A program made the translations under genes and the position numbers. This document shows positions 18,272-27,959 of a stretch of 64,000 nt of DNA, piece after piece. Source of the stretch: Niallia sp. XMNu-256 (GTDB taxonomy: Bacteria > Bacillota > Bacilli > Bacillales > Cytobacillaceae). Every line of letters begins with the position of its first letter. The first letter of the stretch is position 1. The notes under the pieces were generated by a model. The model was given only the letters and a program-made list of their open reading frames with translations. It did no database searches and was not told where the DNA came from. The stretch spans positions 1,900,501 through 1,964,500 of the forward strand of contig NZ_CP137636.1 of assembly GCF_036670015.1 (NCBI RefSeq), read 5' to 3'.

Positions 18272-19039
18272 ATGGAGCCTTTATTGCTACAGTATGCTTG
18301 GACTTTGCTTATTCTAATCGGATTAGAAGGGTTGTTATCAGCTGATAATGCTCTTGTATTAGCAGTTATAGCCAAGCATTTACCTGAAAACCAGAAAAGT
18401 AAAGCGATTAATTATGGGATCATTATGGCCTTTGTTTTTCGATTTATTGCCCTTTTTGCGATTTCTTTTATCGCAGGCGTTTGGCAAATACAGGCAATTG
18501 GAGCCGCATATCTTCTCTATTTAGGCTTAAAGCATATTATTCAAGCCCGATTCGGGAAAAAGAATGAAAAGATCCATAAGGATGATAAACAAGAAGCTGC
18601 TGGAAAAGGTTTCTGGCCAACTGTAGGGAAGATTGCGCTGGCCGACCTCGCTTTTGCAATTGATTCAATATTAGCTGCGGTTGCTCTAGCCCTTGGCCTT
18701 CCAGATTCACCGCTCGGTAAATTCGGGGGCATGGACGGAGGACAGTTTCTTGTCGTTGTTCTCGGGGGAATTGCAGGCCTGATCTTAATAAAGTTTGCAG
18801 CCACTTGGTTTGTACAACTTCTTGCAAAGCGTCCAGCTTTGGAAACAACTGCCTATGCCATTGTGGCTTGGGTAGGAGTAAAGCTTGCCGTTATTACCCT
18901 AGCGCATGAGGATATTGGGATTTTGCCGCATGATTTTCCTCACAGTACAATATGGACAATAACCTTTTACGGAGTATTAGTAATTATTGCCCTAATAGGT
19001 TGGTTTTCGAAACCGAGGAATAAAGTCGCATTTAGATAA
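18272..19039 (+). CDS. TerC family membrane protein (YkoY/YceF group)
   Basis: This 255-residue protein has about seven transmembrane helices and the TerC signatures LEGLLSADNALVLAVI (acidic pair in helix 2) and LADLAFAIDSILAAVALALG. In Bacillus, related proteins export manganese or metalate exoenzymes at the membrane. The C-terminal half is complete. GGGGAGAAATTA precedes the ATG. It is monocistronic and flanked by two copies of the GTGACGCCCCG repeat. Confidence 0.88.
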   Translation: MEPLLLQYAWTLLILIGLEGLLSADNALVLAVIAKHLPENQKSKAINYGIIMAFVFRFIALFAISFIAGVWQIQAIGAAYLLYLGLKHIIQARFGKKNEKIHKDDKQEAAGKGFWPTVGKIALADLAFAIDSILAAVALALGLPDSPLGKFGGMDGGQFLVVVLGGIAGLILIKFAATWFVQLLAKRPALETTAYAIVAWVGVKLAVITLAHEDIGILPHDFPHSTIWTITFYGVLVIIALIGWFSKPRNKVAFR

Positions 19040-19043
19040 CCTC

Positions 19044-19088
19044 GTCACTGTGACGCCCCGAAAAATCTTGTTTCACAAAATGTTTCAT
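19044..19088. repeat. GTCACTGTGACGCCCCGA repeat plus TGTTTCA blocks
   Basis: CGTCACTGTGACGCCCCGA is followed by AAAATCTTGTTTCAC and TGTTTCAT. The same composite occurs at 355-405. Confidence 0.6.
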
Positions 19089-19147
19089 GGGGAAAGTCTT
19101 TCATAGTGGCTGTTATTCCTCAAAGGTTCGCGTACAAGGAATCATTA

Positions 19148-19196
19148 AAAACGAAGCATGTACCAATATTTGGTTTGTGCTTCGTTTATTTTTTTC
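19148..19196 (+). terminator. Rho-independent terminator
   Basis: AAACGAAGCA and ACCA pair with TGGT and TGCTTCGTTT, followed by a T-rich tract. It probably ends the TerC transcript. Confidence 0.8.
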
Positions 19197-19225
19197 AGTT
19201 CATACTAAAAAAGAGGTGATATACA

Positions 19226-20476
19226 ATGCTTAAAACAGATGAATTAGTCGATCAAATAAAAAAATATGCGGTTCCCTTTTTATCAACAACCGAGCTAAAA
19301 CCTTTAGTACAAAAGGCTAGTGAGGCAAAATATGTTCTATTTGGTGAAGCGAGTCATGGAACGAGCGAGTTTTACCGGATTCGCAGTGATTTAACGAAAC
19401 AACTCATTCAAGAGCATGGTTTTTCATTTATAGCTGTTGAGGGGGACTGGCCCGCCTGTTATGAGGTCAATCGCTATATAAAAGGAATGGCGCCTGAATA
19501 TTCTTCTGCTCAAGACGTATTAACAAAGGCTTTTAACCGCTGGCCTACTTGGATGTGGGCAAATACAGAAATCGTAGAACTCATTGACTGGCTGTACCAC
19601 TATAATCAATCACAGTCAGGGAAGAAAATTGGTTTTTATGGGCTAGATGTCTATAGTTTATGGGAATCTTTAGATGCCATTGTTGACTATTTAGAAAAAA
19701 TAAACTCTCCTGTATTGGAAAAAGCCTTAAAGGCGATCGAATGTTTTGAGACACATGAACGTAAGCCTGAAAAGTATGGGGTTGCAGCCGCTTTTTACGG
19801 TGAAGATTGTATGAACGAAGTACGAGAACTCCTTCAAACGATGACTCAGAACAAACAAGTGGACTATGACGATGAGGAATCCTTCTTAAATATGAAAATC
19901 AATGCGATCGTTGCAAGCAATGCCGAGCATTACTATCATACAATGATCACAGATGATAATGAATCATGGAATATTCGAGATCGCCATATGGTAGAGGCCC
20001 TTCATCATATCAGAGAATTTTATGGACCTAATGCGAAAGGAATTGTTTGGGAGCATAACACACATATCGGGGATGCCCGCGCAACAGATATGGCTAATGA
20101 GGGAATGGTCAATGTCGGACAACTCACTCGTGAAAAGTATGGCGATGATGAAATCTACGCGATTGGGTTCGGCACGTATCAAGGAACCGTCATAGCAGCG
20201 AAAAAATGGGGGGATCCTCCTGAAGTCATGCCTGTCCCAAAAGGTAAGGCAGAAAGCTGGGAAGAAGCCCTTCACCACACAGGTTTAGGAGATCAATATG
20301 TAATCTTCACAGAAGAAAATCGTGGTGCATTTCAGGATACCATTGGGCACCGAGCCATTGGAGTCGTCTATCATCCCGATTATGAACAATACGGAAATTA
20401 TGTTCCATCACGCTTATCTGAACGATACAACGCGTTCATTCATGTCGATAAAACAAAAGCTTTATCACCTCTTTAA
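19226..20476 (+). CDS. Erythromycin esterase family protein
   Basis: The 416-residue protein is in the EreA/EreB-like hydrolase family. Conserved elements are FGEASHGTSEFYRIR (metal/catalytic His near residue 45), FIAVEGDWPACYEVNRYI, FYGLDVYSLWES, NIRDRHMVEAL and IVWEHNTHIGDAR (second His). Most chromosomal Bacillus members have no proven esterase activity on macrolides, so resistance should not be inferred. AAAGAGGTGATATACA precedes the ATG. It is a single-gene unit. Confidence 0.88.
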   Translation: MLKTDELVDQIKKYAVPFLSTTELKPLVQKASEAKYVLFGEASHGTSEFYRIRSDLTKQLIQEHGFSFIAVEGDWPACYEVNRYIKGMAPEYSSAQDVLTKAFNRWPTWMWANTEIVELIDWLYHYNQSQSGKKIGFYGLDVYSLWESLDAIVDYLEKINSPVLEKALKAIECFETHERKPEKYGVAAAFYGEDCMNEVRELLQTMTQNKQVDYDDEESFLNMKINAIVASNAEHYYHTMITDDNESWNIRDRHMVEALHHIREFYGPNAKGIVWEHNTHIGDARATDMANEGMVNVGQLTREKYGDDEIYAIGFGTYQGTVIAAKKWGDPPEVMPVPKGKAESWEEALHHTGLGDQYVIFTEENRGAFQDTIGHRAIGVVYHPDYEQYGNYVPSRLSERYNAFIHVDKTKALSPL

Positions 20477-20484
20477 ACATAAAG

Positions 20485-20516
20485 AGCCAGGATCATCATC
20501 TTGATTTTCCTGGCAC
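20485..20516 (+). terminator. Probable terminator
   Basis: GCCAGGA/TCCTGGC stem just after the esterase stop, followed by ACTATTTATTTCC. The T-tract is weak. Confidence 0.5.
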
Positions 20517-20600
20517 TATTTATTTCCTTATAAACACATTTTTCCATAAACAAGGCTTTCTGGCAGTAGTAGTCCGGTTTTATAGGTGTAATCATCTTGT

Positions 20601-20741
20601 TTATATATAGAGATAAAAAAATTGGCTATAGCTAGCTGGATTTGAATCAACCATCATGAGGTTAAAGTTTGTTACCTTACCATTAGCCGAATAATGTCTC
20701 CTTTGAATAGGATTAGTATTAATAATAACGTTTTTATTCAT
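20601..20741 (-). CDS. Possible small ORF (46 aa), weakly supported
   Basis: ATG 20741 opens a 46-codon minus-strand frame (MNKNVIINTNPIQRRHYSAN, then a stretch ending FFYLYI) lying 28 bp behind the 38-aa gene on the same strand. No ribosome site is seen, so it may be noise. Confidence 0.25.
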   Translation of the reverse strand: MNKNVIINTNPIQRRHYSANGKVTNFNLMMVDSNPASYSQFFYLYI

Positions 20742-20769
20742 TTTGTTTTTGGCTTGAATTTTTTTGACC

Positions 20770-20886
20770 TTAACTTTCTTGTGCCTGGGCTTGTTGCAAG
20801 TTTCGTGGATCTATATTAGTTTGTCTGGATTGAACAGCCTGTTGTGCTTCCTGATAAAGTTCTTGATTTTGATCATTTTGTTTCAT
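20770..20886 (-). CDS. Small Gln-rich protein (38 aa), possibly spore-associated
   Basis: AAGGAGACTTCTTAA gives a very good ribosome site before ATG 20886. The product (MKQNDQNQELYQEAQQAVQ, then SRQTNIDPRNLQQAQAQES) is hydrophilic and very rich in Gln, like small spore or cytoplasmic proteins of Bacillus. I cannot match it to a named SASP family. Confidence 0.6.
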   Translation of the reverse strand: MKQNDQNQELYQEAQQAVQSRQTNIDPRNLQQAQAQES

Positions 20887-21144
20887 TTAAGAAGTCTCCT
20901 TGTCATTAAATATCCTCGTTTAATTTGCCCTTTTTTTTATGTATTGATGTATTAGAAGGTTTTTAACTCATTACTTGATTCTGCTCAATACAATTTTATA
21001 GAATTGTTTAATCCAAGATGGAATAATCAGATTAAAATGGATTTTTTTGTTAAAATAGGCTTAACGATGGATTAAACAAGAAGGGCAAGTACCGTTTTAT
21101 AAGCAATTTAATTATTTAGGATAAAATTCGAGGGGGAAATTTAT
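20887..21144. other. AT-rich intergenic region between divergent small genes
   Basis: No gene or clear structure is seen. It must contain the promoters of the small genes on both sides. Confidence 0.35.
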
Positions 21145-21303
21145 TTGGAATTTATTATGATTTTATTCGCCTTTTTAGTCTGTATGGCTATTGGTACGTT
21201 ACTAAACATTCTTTTGAAGACAACTAAGAAAATAGATTGGCTTGTAACTGTCTTTATAAGTTTATGTGTATCATTATTTGTGCAAATCTTAAACATTGGC
21301 TGA
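21145..21303 (+). CDS. Small two-helix membrane protein (52 aa)
   Basis: TTG 21145 follows GAGGGGGAAATTTA and opens a 52-codon frame with two hydrophobic helices (IMILFAFLVCMAIGTLL and WLVTVFISLCVSLFVQIL) joined by a Lys-rich loop. This is typical of small Bacillus membrane peptides. No known function. Confidence 0.5.
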   Translation: MEFIMILFAFLVCMAIGTLLNILLKTTKKIDWLVTVFISLCVSLFVQILNIG

Positions 21304-21458
21304 AAATATAATAATCGCATTGGTTGTTCAAGATAAAGCGATTATAACGTCACTGCAACCTTTCGAAGGATCGAGTCGTCACTTCATCGATTATTTTTGC
21401 TCACCCATTGATAAGTAGGGCGATTAATGTAAAAGCGATATTAATTGAAACCACTTCA

Positions 21459-21497
21459 GGAAAAGGTCTTTTCGGGAAGAAATAAAGACCTTTTCCA
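21459..21497. other. Strong hairpin of unknown role
   Basis: GGAAAAGGTCTTT and AAAGACCTTTTCC pair perfectly around a 13-nt loop. There is no T-run on either strand. It lies beyond the 3' end of the DUF2515 gene. Confidence 0.5.
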
Positions 21498-21544
21498 ACA
21501 AATAGCAGATCTAAATAGGTCGCAACCAGTGAGGCCAAAATCTT

Positions 21545-22684
21545 TTAATAGAAGGGAGAAAGGACCTTCTTTGTAATGGCTGCTAGTTCGAGTTTTTCGA
21601 GGGTTTTACAATAGTCATTTTTAATCTCTCCGTTCACATGTTCCTTTAAAGGAGATAAGTGATGAATCACCTTCCAGTTTCTATACCAATCTCCGTCTTC
21701 TGCAGGATCTTGTGGTTGATCTTTCCAAGAGAATTCTAGTTTTGGGCTATAGATTCTCGGCGATCCAAGGGGAATGGAACATGATTTAATGTTAGGAATC
21801 AGTTGTATTCCTGGGATTCCTTCATTCACATAATGAAAGATGTATGGCCAATAATCCATTCTTGATCCTGAGTGAGGGTGCTCTTTTGTCCATTTTTCAA
21901 TCAAGTACAACCGATCTAAATCATCAAACAAAATAGAGTATAAGCGCTTTCCTAAAGAAATCCTCTTTTGTAAACTTTCAAAGTGGTGTACGGTTTGACC
22001 AACAACTTGGATTCGTTCATTCTCTTTATAGGGAAAGAGAATATGATTTAACGAAAGAGCATCCTGTAATGTAAACTCTAATGTATTTAGTACATTTTTT
22101 TGAAAAACAGGATTTTGCACCACCCGTGTCTCTATATAGTTTTGTTCATTAATGATTAAGGCAAATGTTAATAAACGCTTGTCAGGTTCTCTCCAAAAAT
22201 AATTCCAAATGGTTTCCATAAAGTAAGAGATATGTAAATGTGGCAGTAAATAAAACAAGTTGGTCCTCTGTCTTTTGCTTTCCTCATAAACTAATAATTG
22301 CGGATACGCATCCTGAAAAATTAACCAATTTCCCCGTTCTAAAAAATTAAAAAACGCTTGTGCTTCTTTATTCGTTAATAATTTTGATAGAAATCCCCCT
22401 TTTAAATCCGTCATACTCCAACCGGCATTTCTGGAGACCATATGTGCTAAAAACGCCCAATGGATTTCTGGATGACGGATATAAAAGTCCAGATAGCTTA
22501 ATGTTCTTGTTATATTATTTTTATTGAAAAGATCCGTCTCGGTTTTAATTTTATTTAGAAGTTTCAATTCCCAGGTGGAGAGTTCTTTTTTTACAACGAT
22601 ATCTTTACTGGTTAACATTTTTTTGATGGTTTTTTGCGTTTTAGAGAGTGGCGGTTGTTTGTTCATGATGAATTTAATAACCAT
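21545..22684 (-). CDS. DUF2515 family protein (YppC-like)
   Basis: The 379-residue product matches the DUF2515 family by length and by the segment DFYIRHPEIHWAFLAHMVSRNAGWSMTDLKGG (quoted in part: IHWAFLAHMVSRN, WSMTDLKGG). It has no signal peptide and no transmembrane helix, and is rich in aromatic residues. AGGAGGGTCACT gives a good ribosome site at ATG 22684. It is divergent from sqhC, and in Bacillus the two families are often neighbours, but no biochemical role is known. Confidence 0.8.
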   Translation of the reverse strand: MVIKFIMNKQPPLSKTQKTIKKMLTSKDIVVKKELSTWELKLLNKIKTETDLFNKNNITRTLSYLDFYIRHPEIHWAFLAHMVSRNAGWSMTDLKGGFLSKLLTNKEAQAFFNFLERGNWLIFQDAYPQLLVYEESKRQRTNLFYLLPHLHISYFMETIWNYFWREPDKRLLTFALIINEQNYIETRVVQNPVFQKNVLNTLEFTLQDALSLNHILFPYKENERIQVVGQTVHHFESLQKRISLGKRLYSILFDDLDRLYLIEKWTKEHPHSGSRMDYWPYIFHYVNEGIPGIQLIPNIKSCSIPLGSPRIYSPKLEFSWKDQPQDPAEDGDWYRNWKVIHHLSPLKEHVNGEIKNDYCKTLEKLELAAITKKVLSPFY

Positions 22685-22766
22685 AGTGACCCTCCTGCAT
22701 GAATGTCTTTTTTTTATAATGAATATGAATAGTAAAGATCATTTAAAGGGAGAGGGTGAATAAAAT

Positions 22767-24656
22767 ATGGATAGTAAAGTGACGAACGGAATCAACCAAT
22801 TGGTTGAAAAGCTAAGGAAGGATCAGTCTCCCGATGGTTCATGGAATTATCCATTTGAAACCGGAATTTCAACAGATAGTTATATGATCATTTTATTAAA
22901 GACATTGGAGATTCATGATGAAAATTTAATTCAGCGTCTAACGGAAAGGATTTTAAGTAAACAGGAAAAAAATGGGGCATGGAAATTATTCTACGATGAA
23001 GGAGACGGAAATCTTTCCGCCACAGTAGAGGCGTATTATGCGCTTTTGTATTCAGGATATCTGAAGAAAAATGATGCGAGACTGATCGCAGCAAAACGCT
23101 TTATTTTGGCCAATGGAGGAATAAACCAATCCCATCTGTTTACCAAGATCATGTTAGCGATAACCGGTCAAGTCAAATGGCCATCCTTTTTTCCGATTCC
23201 CATTGAATTCATTCTGTTGCCAGCTACATTTCCTATCAATCTATATGATTTTTCTATATATGGAAGAGCCCATTTAGTTCCCATTATGATTTTAGCCGAC
23301 CGGAAATTCAGGTTAAAAGCAAAACCGGAAATAAGTGTAAATGATTTGAAGGTCAGGAATTCAGAAGATGAATTATTTACGTTTAGAAATCAGGAAGAAT
23401 ACCGCTCGCTATTTTCTTCCATTCAAAATGGGATAAAAACTTTACTTGGATACCCAGCTCACCTTCATCAACAAGGAATGGAGAAGGCAAAGAGGTATAT
23501 GGTAAACCGTATTGAACCAGATGGCACGTTTCTAACGTATTTTAGTTCAACTTTTCTAATGATTTATGCGCTATTAGCTCTTGGCTATTCGAAACACGAT
23601 CCCCTTATCTTAAAGGCGGTAGACGGACTAAAATCCATGCAATGTAAAATTAATGGCTATACACATATGCAATTTACGACCGCTTCCATTTGGAATACTT
23701 CCTTAATTAATTCAACCCTACAAATTGCAGGCATTTCTCCAACAGACACCATCATTACTAAATCGAACGAGTACTTATTAAGTCGTCAGCATCTTAAATA
23801 TGGAGACTGGGTCGTTCATAATCCCCATGGGTTCCCCGGAGGGTGGGGATTTGCTGATCAAAATACGATCCAACCAGATGTAGATGACTCAACCGCTTCA
23901 TTGAAAAGCATAGCACAAACCGTACGGCAAGATCGTCGTTTACATTCATCATGGGAAAGGGGAGTCCGCTGGGTCTTATCGATGCAAAATGATGACGGAG
24001 GATGGCCTGCCTTTGAAAAGAATACGAATAATAAATTATTATCCCTTTTGCCAATTAAGGGAGGAGAGGATATCATAGCAGATCCTTCATCCGCCGATTT
24101 AACAGGCCGGACGTTGGAATTCCTCGGAAATTATACAAATCTATCAACAAATGTGGATGCAATAAGAAAAGGAGTCAATTGGCTTCTACATGATCAAGAA
24201 CGCAATGGTTCATGGTATGGCCGGTGGGGAATTTGTTATCTCTATGGGACATGGGCCGCCATCACAGGATTATCTGCAGTAGGGATACGATCCTCTCATC
24301 GTTCAATTAGGAACGGGGTGAAATGGCTGCAAACCATTCAAAATGAAGATGGAGGATGGGGAGAATCATGTAAAAGTGACAGGAAAAAGACCTATGTCCC
24401 TTTAAAACATAGTACATTGACCCATACGGCCTGGGCGGTTGACGCACTTATTGCCGCACACGATCAACCAACAAAGGTAATCAATAGGGGAATACAGTAT
24501 TTAGTAAACCATTTAAATCGTAACGATTGGACAACGGATTATCCAAAAGGACAGGGATTGCCAGGGGCGGTATATATCCACTATCATAGTTATCGATATA
24601 TTTTCCCATTACTTGCACTCGCCCACTATCGAAATAAGTTTGAAACGGAAAAATAG
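22767..24656 (+). CDS. sqhC: Terpene cyclase, squalene-hopene/sporulene type
   Basis: The 629-residue product has multiple QW-type repeats (SPDGSW, KNGAW, DGGWPAF, RNGSWYGRWG, EDGGWGESC) and the catalytic acid motif DVDD (residues 371-374), which protonates the terminal double bond of a polyprenyl substrate. In Bacillus subtilis the orthologue cyclises tetraprenyl-beta-curcumene to the spore lipids sporulenes, so that is the likeliest role. Length is normal. GGGAGAGGGTG precedes the ATG. It is probably expressed during sporulation, though I did not find a clear sigma site. Confidence 0.92.
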   Translation: MDSKVTNGINQLVEKLRKDQSPDGSWNYPFETGISTDSYMIILLKTLEIHDENLIQRLTERILSKQEKNGAWKLFYDEGDGNLSATVEAYYALLYSGYLKKNDARLIAAKRFILANGGINQSHLFTKIMLAITGQVKWPSFFPIPIEFILLPATFPINLYDFSIYGRAHLVPIMILADRKFRLKAKPEISVNDLKVRNSEDELFTFRNQEEYRSLFSSIQNGIKTLLGYPAHLHQQGMEKAKRYMVNRIEPDGTFLTYFSSTFLMIYALLALGYSKHDPLILKAVDGLKSMQCKINGYTHMQFTTASIWNTSLINSTLQIAGISPTDTIITKSNEYLLSRQHLKYGDWVVHNPHGFPGGWGFADQNTIQPDVDDSTASLKSIAQTVRQDRRLHSSWERGVRWVLSMQNDDGGWPAFEKNTNNKLLSLLPIKGGEDIIADPSSADLTGRTLEFLGNYTNLSTNVDAIRKGVNWLLHDQERNGSWYGRWGICYLYGTWAAITGLSAVGIRSSHRSIRNGVKWLQTIQNEDGGWGESCKSDRKKTYVPLKHSTLTHTAWAVDALIAAHDQPTKVINRGIQYLVNHLNRNDWTTDYPKGQGLPGAVYIHYHSYRYIFPLLALAHYRNKFETEK

Positions 24657-24816
24657 TACAGTAAACACTCGGTAGAATTAAACAAGTTTTATTATTTATG
24701 ACACTTGCGAACCATTTATTATCTGTTTATTACTCCTTACTAATCAAAGAAAAAGAACAACATGAAATCGTATCTAGCTTTAAAAAATTGGAGATTTGCA
24801 TTTAATATCATTTAAT

Positions 24817-24850
24817 AAAGCCTCGTGAGACATCTCATAGGGCTTTTAAT
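24817..24850 (+). terminator. Terminator downstream of sqhC
   Basis: AAAGCC and GTGAGA pair with TCTCAT and GGCTTT, followed by TTAATC. It lies about 160 bp after the stop; a 35-codon frame between (24699-24806) has no ribosome site. Confidence 0.6.
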
Positions 24851-24923
24851 CATTAAAAAAACACTAACGCACGGAAGTAATGATAATACAAGGGAGGAAC
24901 GATCAATACAAAACCCTTGTTAT

Positions 24924-25466
24924 CTACTGTTCCAAATATCGATATAAGGTGGACTTACTAATTCCAGTCTCCTCTTTTATTTGCATAAGAGTAAAATTTT
25001 TACTTTGATACATTTCAATGGCCCGTCGCACATTTTCATCTGGTTTCCTTGGTCGACCAGTTACGATTCCCTTTTGTTTTGCCTCATTTAACCCTTTTTT
25101 AGTTTTTTCACTAATCACATCACTTTGGAATTCGACTAGATGGTTAACGATAGTTTTAAAAGAATCTGTTATGTTCTTGCTTGTATCAATTCCTTCTTTA
25201 ATTGATTGAAAATAACCACCTTTGGCATCAATCGCATCCAATAACTCAACGAGATGACGTGTAGAATCAGCAAAGACAAATAGTTTCGTAACGACGATTG
25301 TATCTCCTTGTTTCAAGTTGTCGATCATCTGTTTAAGTTTGACTCTCTTTTTTGCGGATGAATGTTCCTCAATGACAATCCTGTCACAATTGATTTTTTC
25401 GATGTATTTTTGTTGTGATTTACACTCTAAATCTTCTTGTAAAGGTCTCATATACCCAATTAACAT
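24924..25466 (-). CDS. yneB: Serine-recombinase-fold protein, YneB type, lacking the catalytic Ser
   Basis: The 180-residue protein has a resolvase-like N-terminal fold (LIGYMRPLQED, VVTKLFVFADSTRHLVELLD) and a C-terminal helix-turn-helix typical of Hin/resolvases (GRPRKPDENVRRAI, SKSTLYRYLEQ). The nucleophile expected in the ARVST segment is absent, as the sequence reads MRPLQED there. DNA binding is plausible, but strand exchange is unlikely. In B. subtilis, yneB follows lexA-yneA. Here it stands alone. TAGGAGAGCGTGTA precedes the ATG. Confidence 0.75.
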   Translation of the reverse strand: MLIGYMRPLQEDLECKSQQKYIEKINCDRIVIEEHSSAKKRVKLKQMIDNLKQGDTIVVTKLFVFADSTRHLVELLDAIDAKGGYFQSIKEGIDTSKNITDSFKTIVNHLVEFQSDVISEKTKKGLNEAKQKGIVTGRPRKPDENVRRAIEMYQSKNFTLMQIKEETGISKSTLYRYLEQ

Positions 25467-26119
25467 TACACGCTCTCCTAACCGATATAGCTTTATCTTT
25501 TATCATATCATATACTCAATTCTTATGAAAAAGCTCTGAACGGTCCGCAGTGGGAAGGAACATGATAGACTTTCGGATTAAGTTTTCATCTATAGCTTTT
25601 AAACAAGGAAGAATCAAAAATCGATTCTTACAAAGATCAGACTGGTGGTAGGAGTCTACCTGTCTGCCAAAGCCCCAATGGCATTCTATAAATTTTAAAA
25701 ATACGATAAGAATGTTGATAAAATGCCTTCATGATGATAACATCTTTTTGTTTAGAAACGAAAAAGGTAACAATATTCTTCTCTAGCCTCATAAAGACAC
25801 CCTCAACCTCATTGAAATACAGTTTTAACCAGTTTATTTCGAGTATCATTCTATTTATCCGCACAAAAAATAAACGTATTACTAACATTTATCTATTTAG
25901 TAGCTTTAGATTGTTTAAAGTCAATGCTTTATAAGCGATATGTAGAACATTGATTTTCATACTTTTAATCAACCTTATATTATCTAGCAATTATAACTTA
26001 GAAAAAACATGTCCCAAAAACCTTCCATTTTGGGCAGACAGATGATAGACTGTTCAAGTAAGTTTTTACGCTTATTTGATTTTAACTTATAAATGATAGA
26101 TTTTTGGAGGGAAGTAAAA
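25467..26119. other. Intergenic region, possible remnant gene
   Basis: A minus-strand frame at 25637-25846 (MILEINWLKLYFNEVEGVF, later MPLGLWQTGRLLPPV) lacks a good ribosome site and matches nothing I know. It may be a decayed gene. The rest is AT-rich. The SulP promoter should lie in 26040-26100. Confidence 0.35.
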
Positions 26120-27583
26120 GTGGTCGAAAAGATTAAAAAGGAATGGTTCTCCAATGTGAGAGGCGATATCCTTTCTGGTATCGTTGTAGCGCTAGCGTTG
26201 ATTCCTGAAGCCATTGCCTTTTCCATTATTGCAGGAGTTGACCCGATGGTTGGGCTATATGCTTCGTTTACGATGGCAGTTATTATTGCGTTTGCCGGAG
26301 GAAGACCGGGAATGATTTCAGCGGCTACAGGTGCCATGGCTTTGGTAATGGTTCCTTTAGTGCGAGATTATGGATTGGAATATTTGTTTGCTGCTACCAT
26401 TTTAACCGGAATGATTCAAATATTATTTGGGGTATTTAAAGTAGCAAAACTCATGAAGTTTATACCTAGGGCGGTTATGATTGGTTTCGTAAATGCACTA
26501 GCCATCTTAATTTTTATGGCCCAAGTTCCGCATTTTATAGGAGTTTCGGGTATGACCTATGTATTTGTCGGGATTACATTATTAATCGTATATATAGTGC
26601 CAAGATTTTTTACAGCAATACCGGCGCCGTTAATTGCCATTGTGCTGTTAACGATTGTGGCCATTTATGGTGGAGTTGAATTAAGAACAGTTGGGGATAT
26701 GGGAGCTATTACTCAGTCATTACCTGCCTTTATCATTCCAAGCGTTCCATTTACAATTGAAACTTTGGCTATTATATTTCCGTACTCTATCTCCTTAGCA
26801 ATCGTTGGGCTTTTAGAAAGCTTACTGACTGCATCGATTGTAGATGACATGACTGGAACCGAAAGCAATAAAAATCAAGAGGCAAGAGGTCAAGGAATAG
26901 CCAATATCGTGACAGGTTTCTTTGGTGGAATGGCGGGCTGTGCGATGATTGGACAATCTGTGATTAATGTAAAATCAGGAGGACGAGGAAGGTTATCAAC
27001 TTTTGTAGCTGGTGTATTTTTAATGTTCCTGATTATTGTATTAGGAGATTTAGTCGTACAGATTCCAATGCCCGTACTTGTGGGAATTATGATTATGGTA
27101 TGTATCGGAACTTTTGATTGGTCATCGTTCACTTATCTTAGAAAAGCACCAAAATCAGATGCACTCGTCATGCTTGTAACAGTGGCTATTGTTGTGGCAA
27201 CTAATGACTTGTCAAAGGGTGTTATTGCAGGGGTTATTTTAAGTGCTATTTTCTTCGTTGCTAAAATTTCTACGATGAAAGTTGTGAAACGAGTAGAAAA
27301 CAATCAAATCATTTTTGATATAGAAGGTCAATTATTCTTCGCTTCTGTCGATGGATTTGTCGATGCCTTTGATTACACGGTTGAAAATAAAAACATTGTG
27401 ATTGACTTTTCTGCTGCTCATGTCTGGGATGATTCAGCTGTTGGTGCAATCGATAAAGTAATGATGAGATATCGTGAAAATCAAAATCGAGTCACCATTA
27501 AAAACTTAAATGCAGCTAGTAAGAAACTTGTCGATAAATTGGCTGTATTCAATGATCAAAATGCAAAGTTATCTACTCATTAG
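26120..27583 (+). CDS. SulP family anion transporter with STAS domain
   Basis: GTG 26120 is chosen because GGAGGGAAGTAAAA precedes it; the ATG at 26093 has no ribosome site. The 487-residue protein has the SulP start ([32 protein letters not shown]), about eleven transmembrane helices, the conserved [20 protein letters not shown] region and a C-terminal STAS domain (about 410-487) with [16 protein letters not shown]. Such proteins move sulfate, bicarbonate or related anions. The substrate here is not readable. Confidence 0.9.
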   Translation: MVEKIKKEWFSNVRGDILSGIVVALALIPEAIAFSIIAGVDPMVGLYASFTMAVIIAFAGGRPGMISAATGAMALVMVPLVRDYGLEYLFAATILTGMIQILFGVFKVAKLMKFIPRAVMIGFVNALAILIFMAQVPHFIGVSGMTYVFVGITLLIVYIVPRFFTAIPAPLIAIVLLTIVAIYGGVELRTVGDMGAITQSLPAFIIPSVPFTIETLAIIFPYSISLAIVGLLESLLTASIVDDMTGTESNKNQEARGQGIANIVTGFFGGMAGCAMIGQSVINVKSGGRGRLSTFVAGVFLMFLIIVLGDLVVQIPMPVLVGIMIMVCIGTFDWSSFTYLRKAPKSDALVMLVTVAIVVATNDLSKGVIAGVILSAIFFVAKISTMKVVKRVENNQIIFDIEGQLFFASVDGFVDAFDYTVENKNIVIDFSAAHVWDDSAVGAIDKVMMRYRENQNRVTIKNLNAASKKLVDKLAVFNDQNAKLSTH

Positions 27584-27924
27584 GCTCTTTTCTCACACAT
27601 TGTTGCTTTTAATATGAAAACAGGATGTTTGACGTAAGCTTTTCACTGTGTATCAGGTTTTAACAGAAGAGAAAAGAGCAAACTGTCCTGTTCTTATTGT
27701 AACCATTTGCCAAGAAAACAATCCATGAGTTACTGTATGTGGGTTGTTTTTTTGTATCTCTATGTTTCAGCAATGAGAAATTAAAGTAAAAACACACCAA
27801 ACAGAATGTAGTTTAATCTACCTAAGCTACTTCCTATTTCACAATAGGGAGGCGGCCATTTTGAGTATGGTAAAAACCTTCCATCTCTGGAAACTATCTA
27901 CTAATGCAGTTTTAATTATATGTA
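27584..27924. other. Spacer before RNA cassette 1
   Basis: It contains a terminator at 27717-27753 and then the left boundary of the duplicated RNA cassette: homology with copy 2 begins at about 27872 (CCTTCCATCTCTGGAA), matching about 35384. No gene is seen. Confidence 0.5.
27717..27753 (+). terminator. Probable terminator after the SulP gene
   Basis: AACAATCC pairs with GGGTTGTT (one G-T pair), followed by TTTTTTTG. It lies 134 bp after the SulP stop. Confidence 0.6.
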
Positions 27925-27933
27925 TGTTATAGT
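27925..27933 (+). promoter_or_regulatory. Extended -10 of RNA cassette 1
   Basis: TGTTATAGT is an extended -10 (TG-n-TATAGT) about 27 bp before the 5' end of the RNase P RNA. It is conserved in cassette 2 as TGGTATAGT. No strong -35 is seen. Confidence 0.55.
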
Positions 27934-27959
27934 TACTCATGTAGTGATGAACGAAACAA

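Noticed and set aside
24699-24806. 35-codon ORF after sqhC
   Set aside because: No ribosome site and no recognisable family; too short to support.
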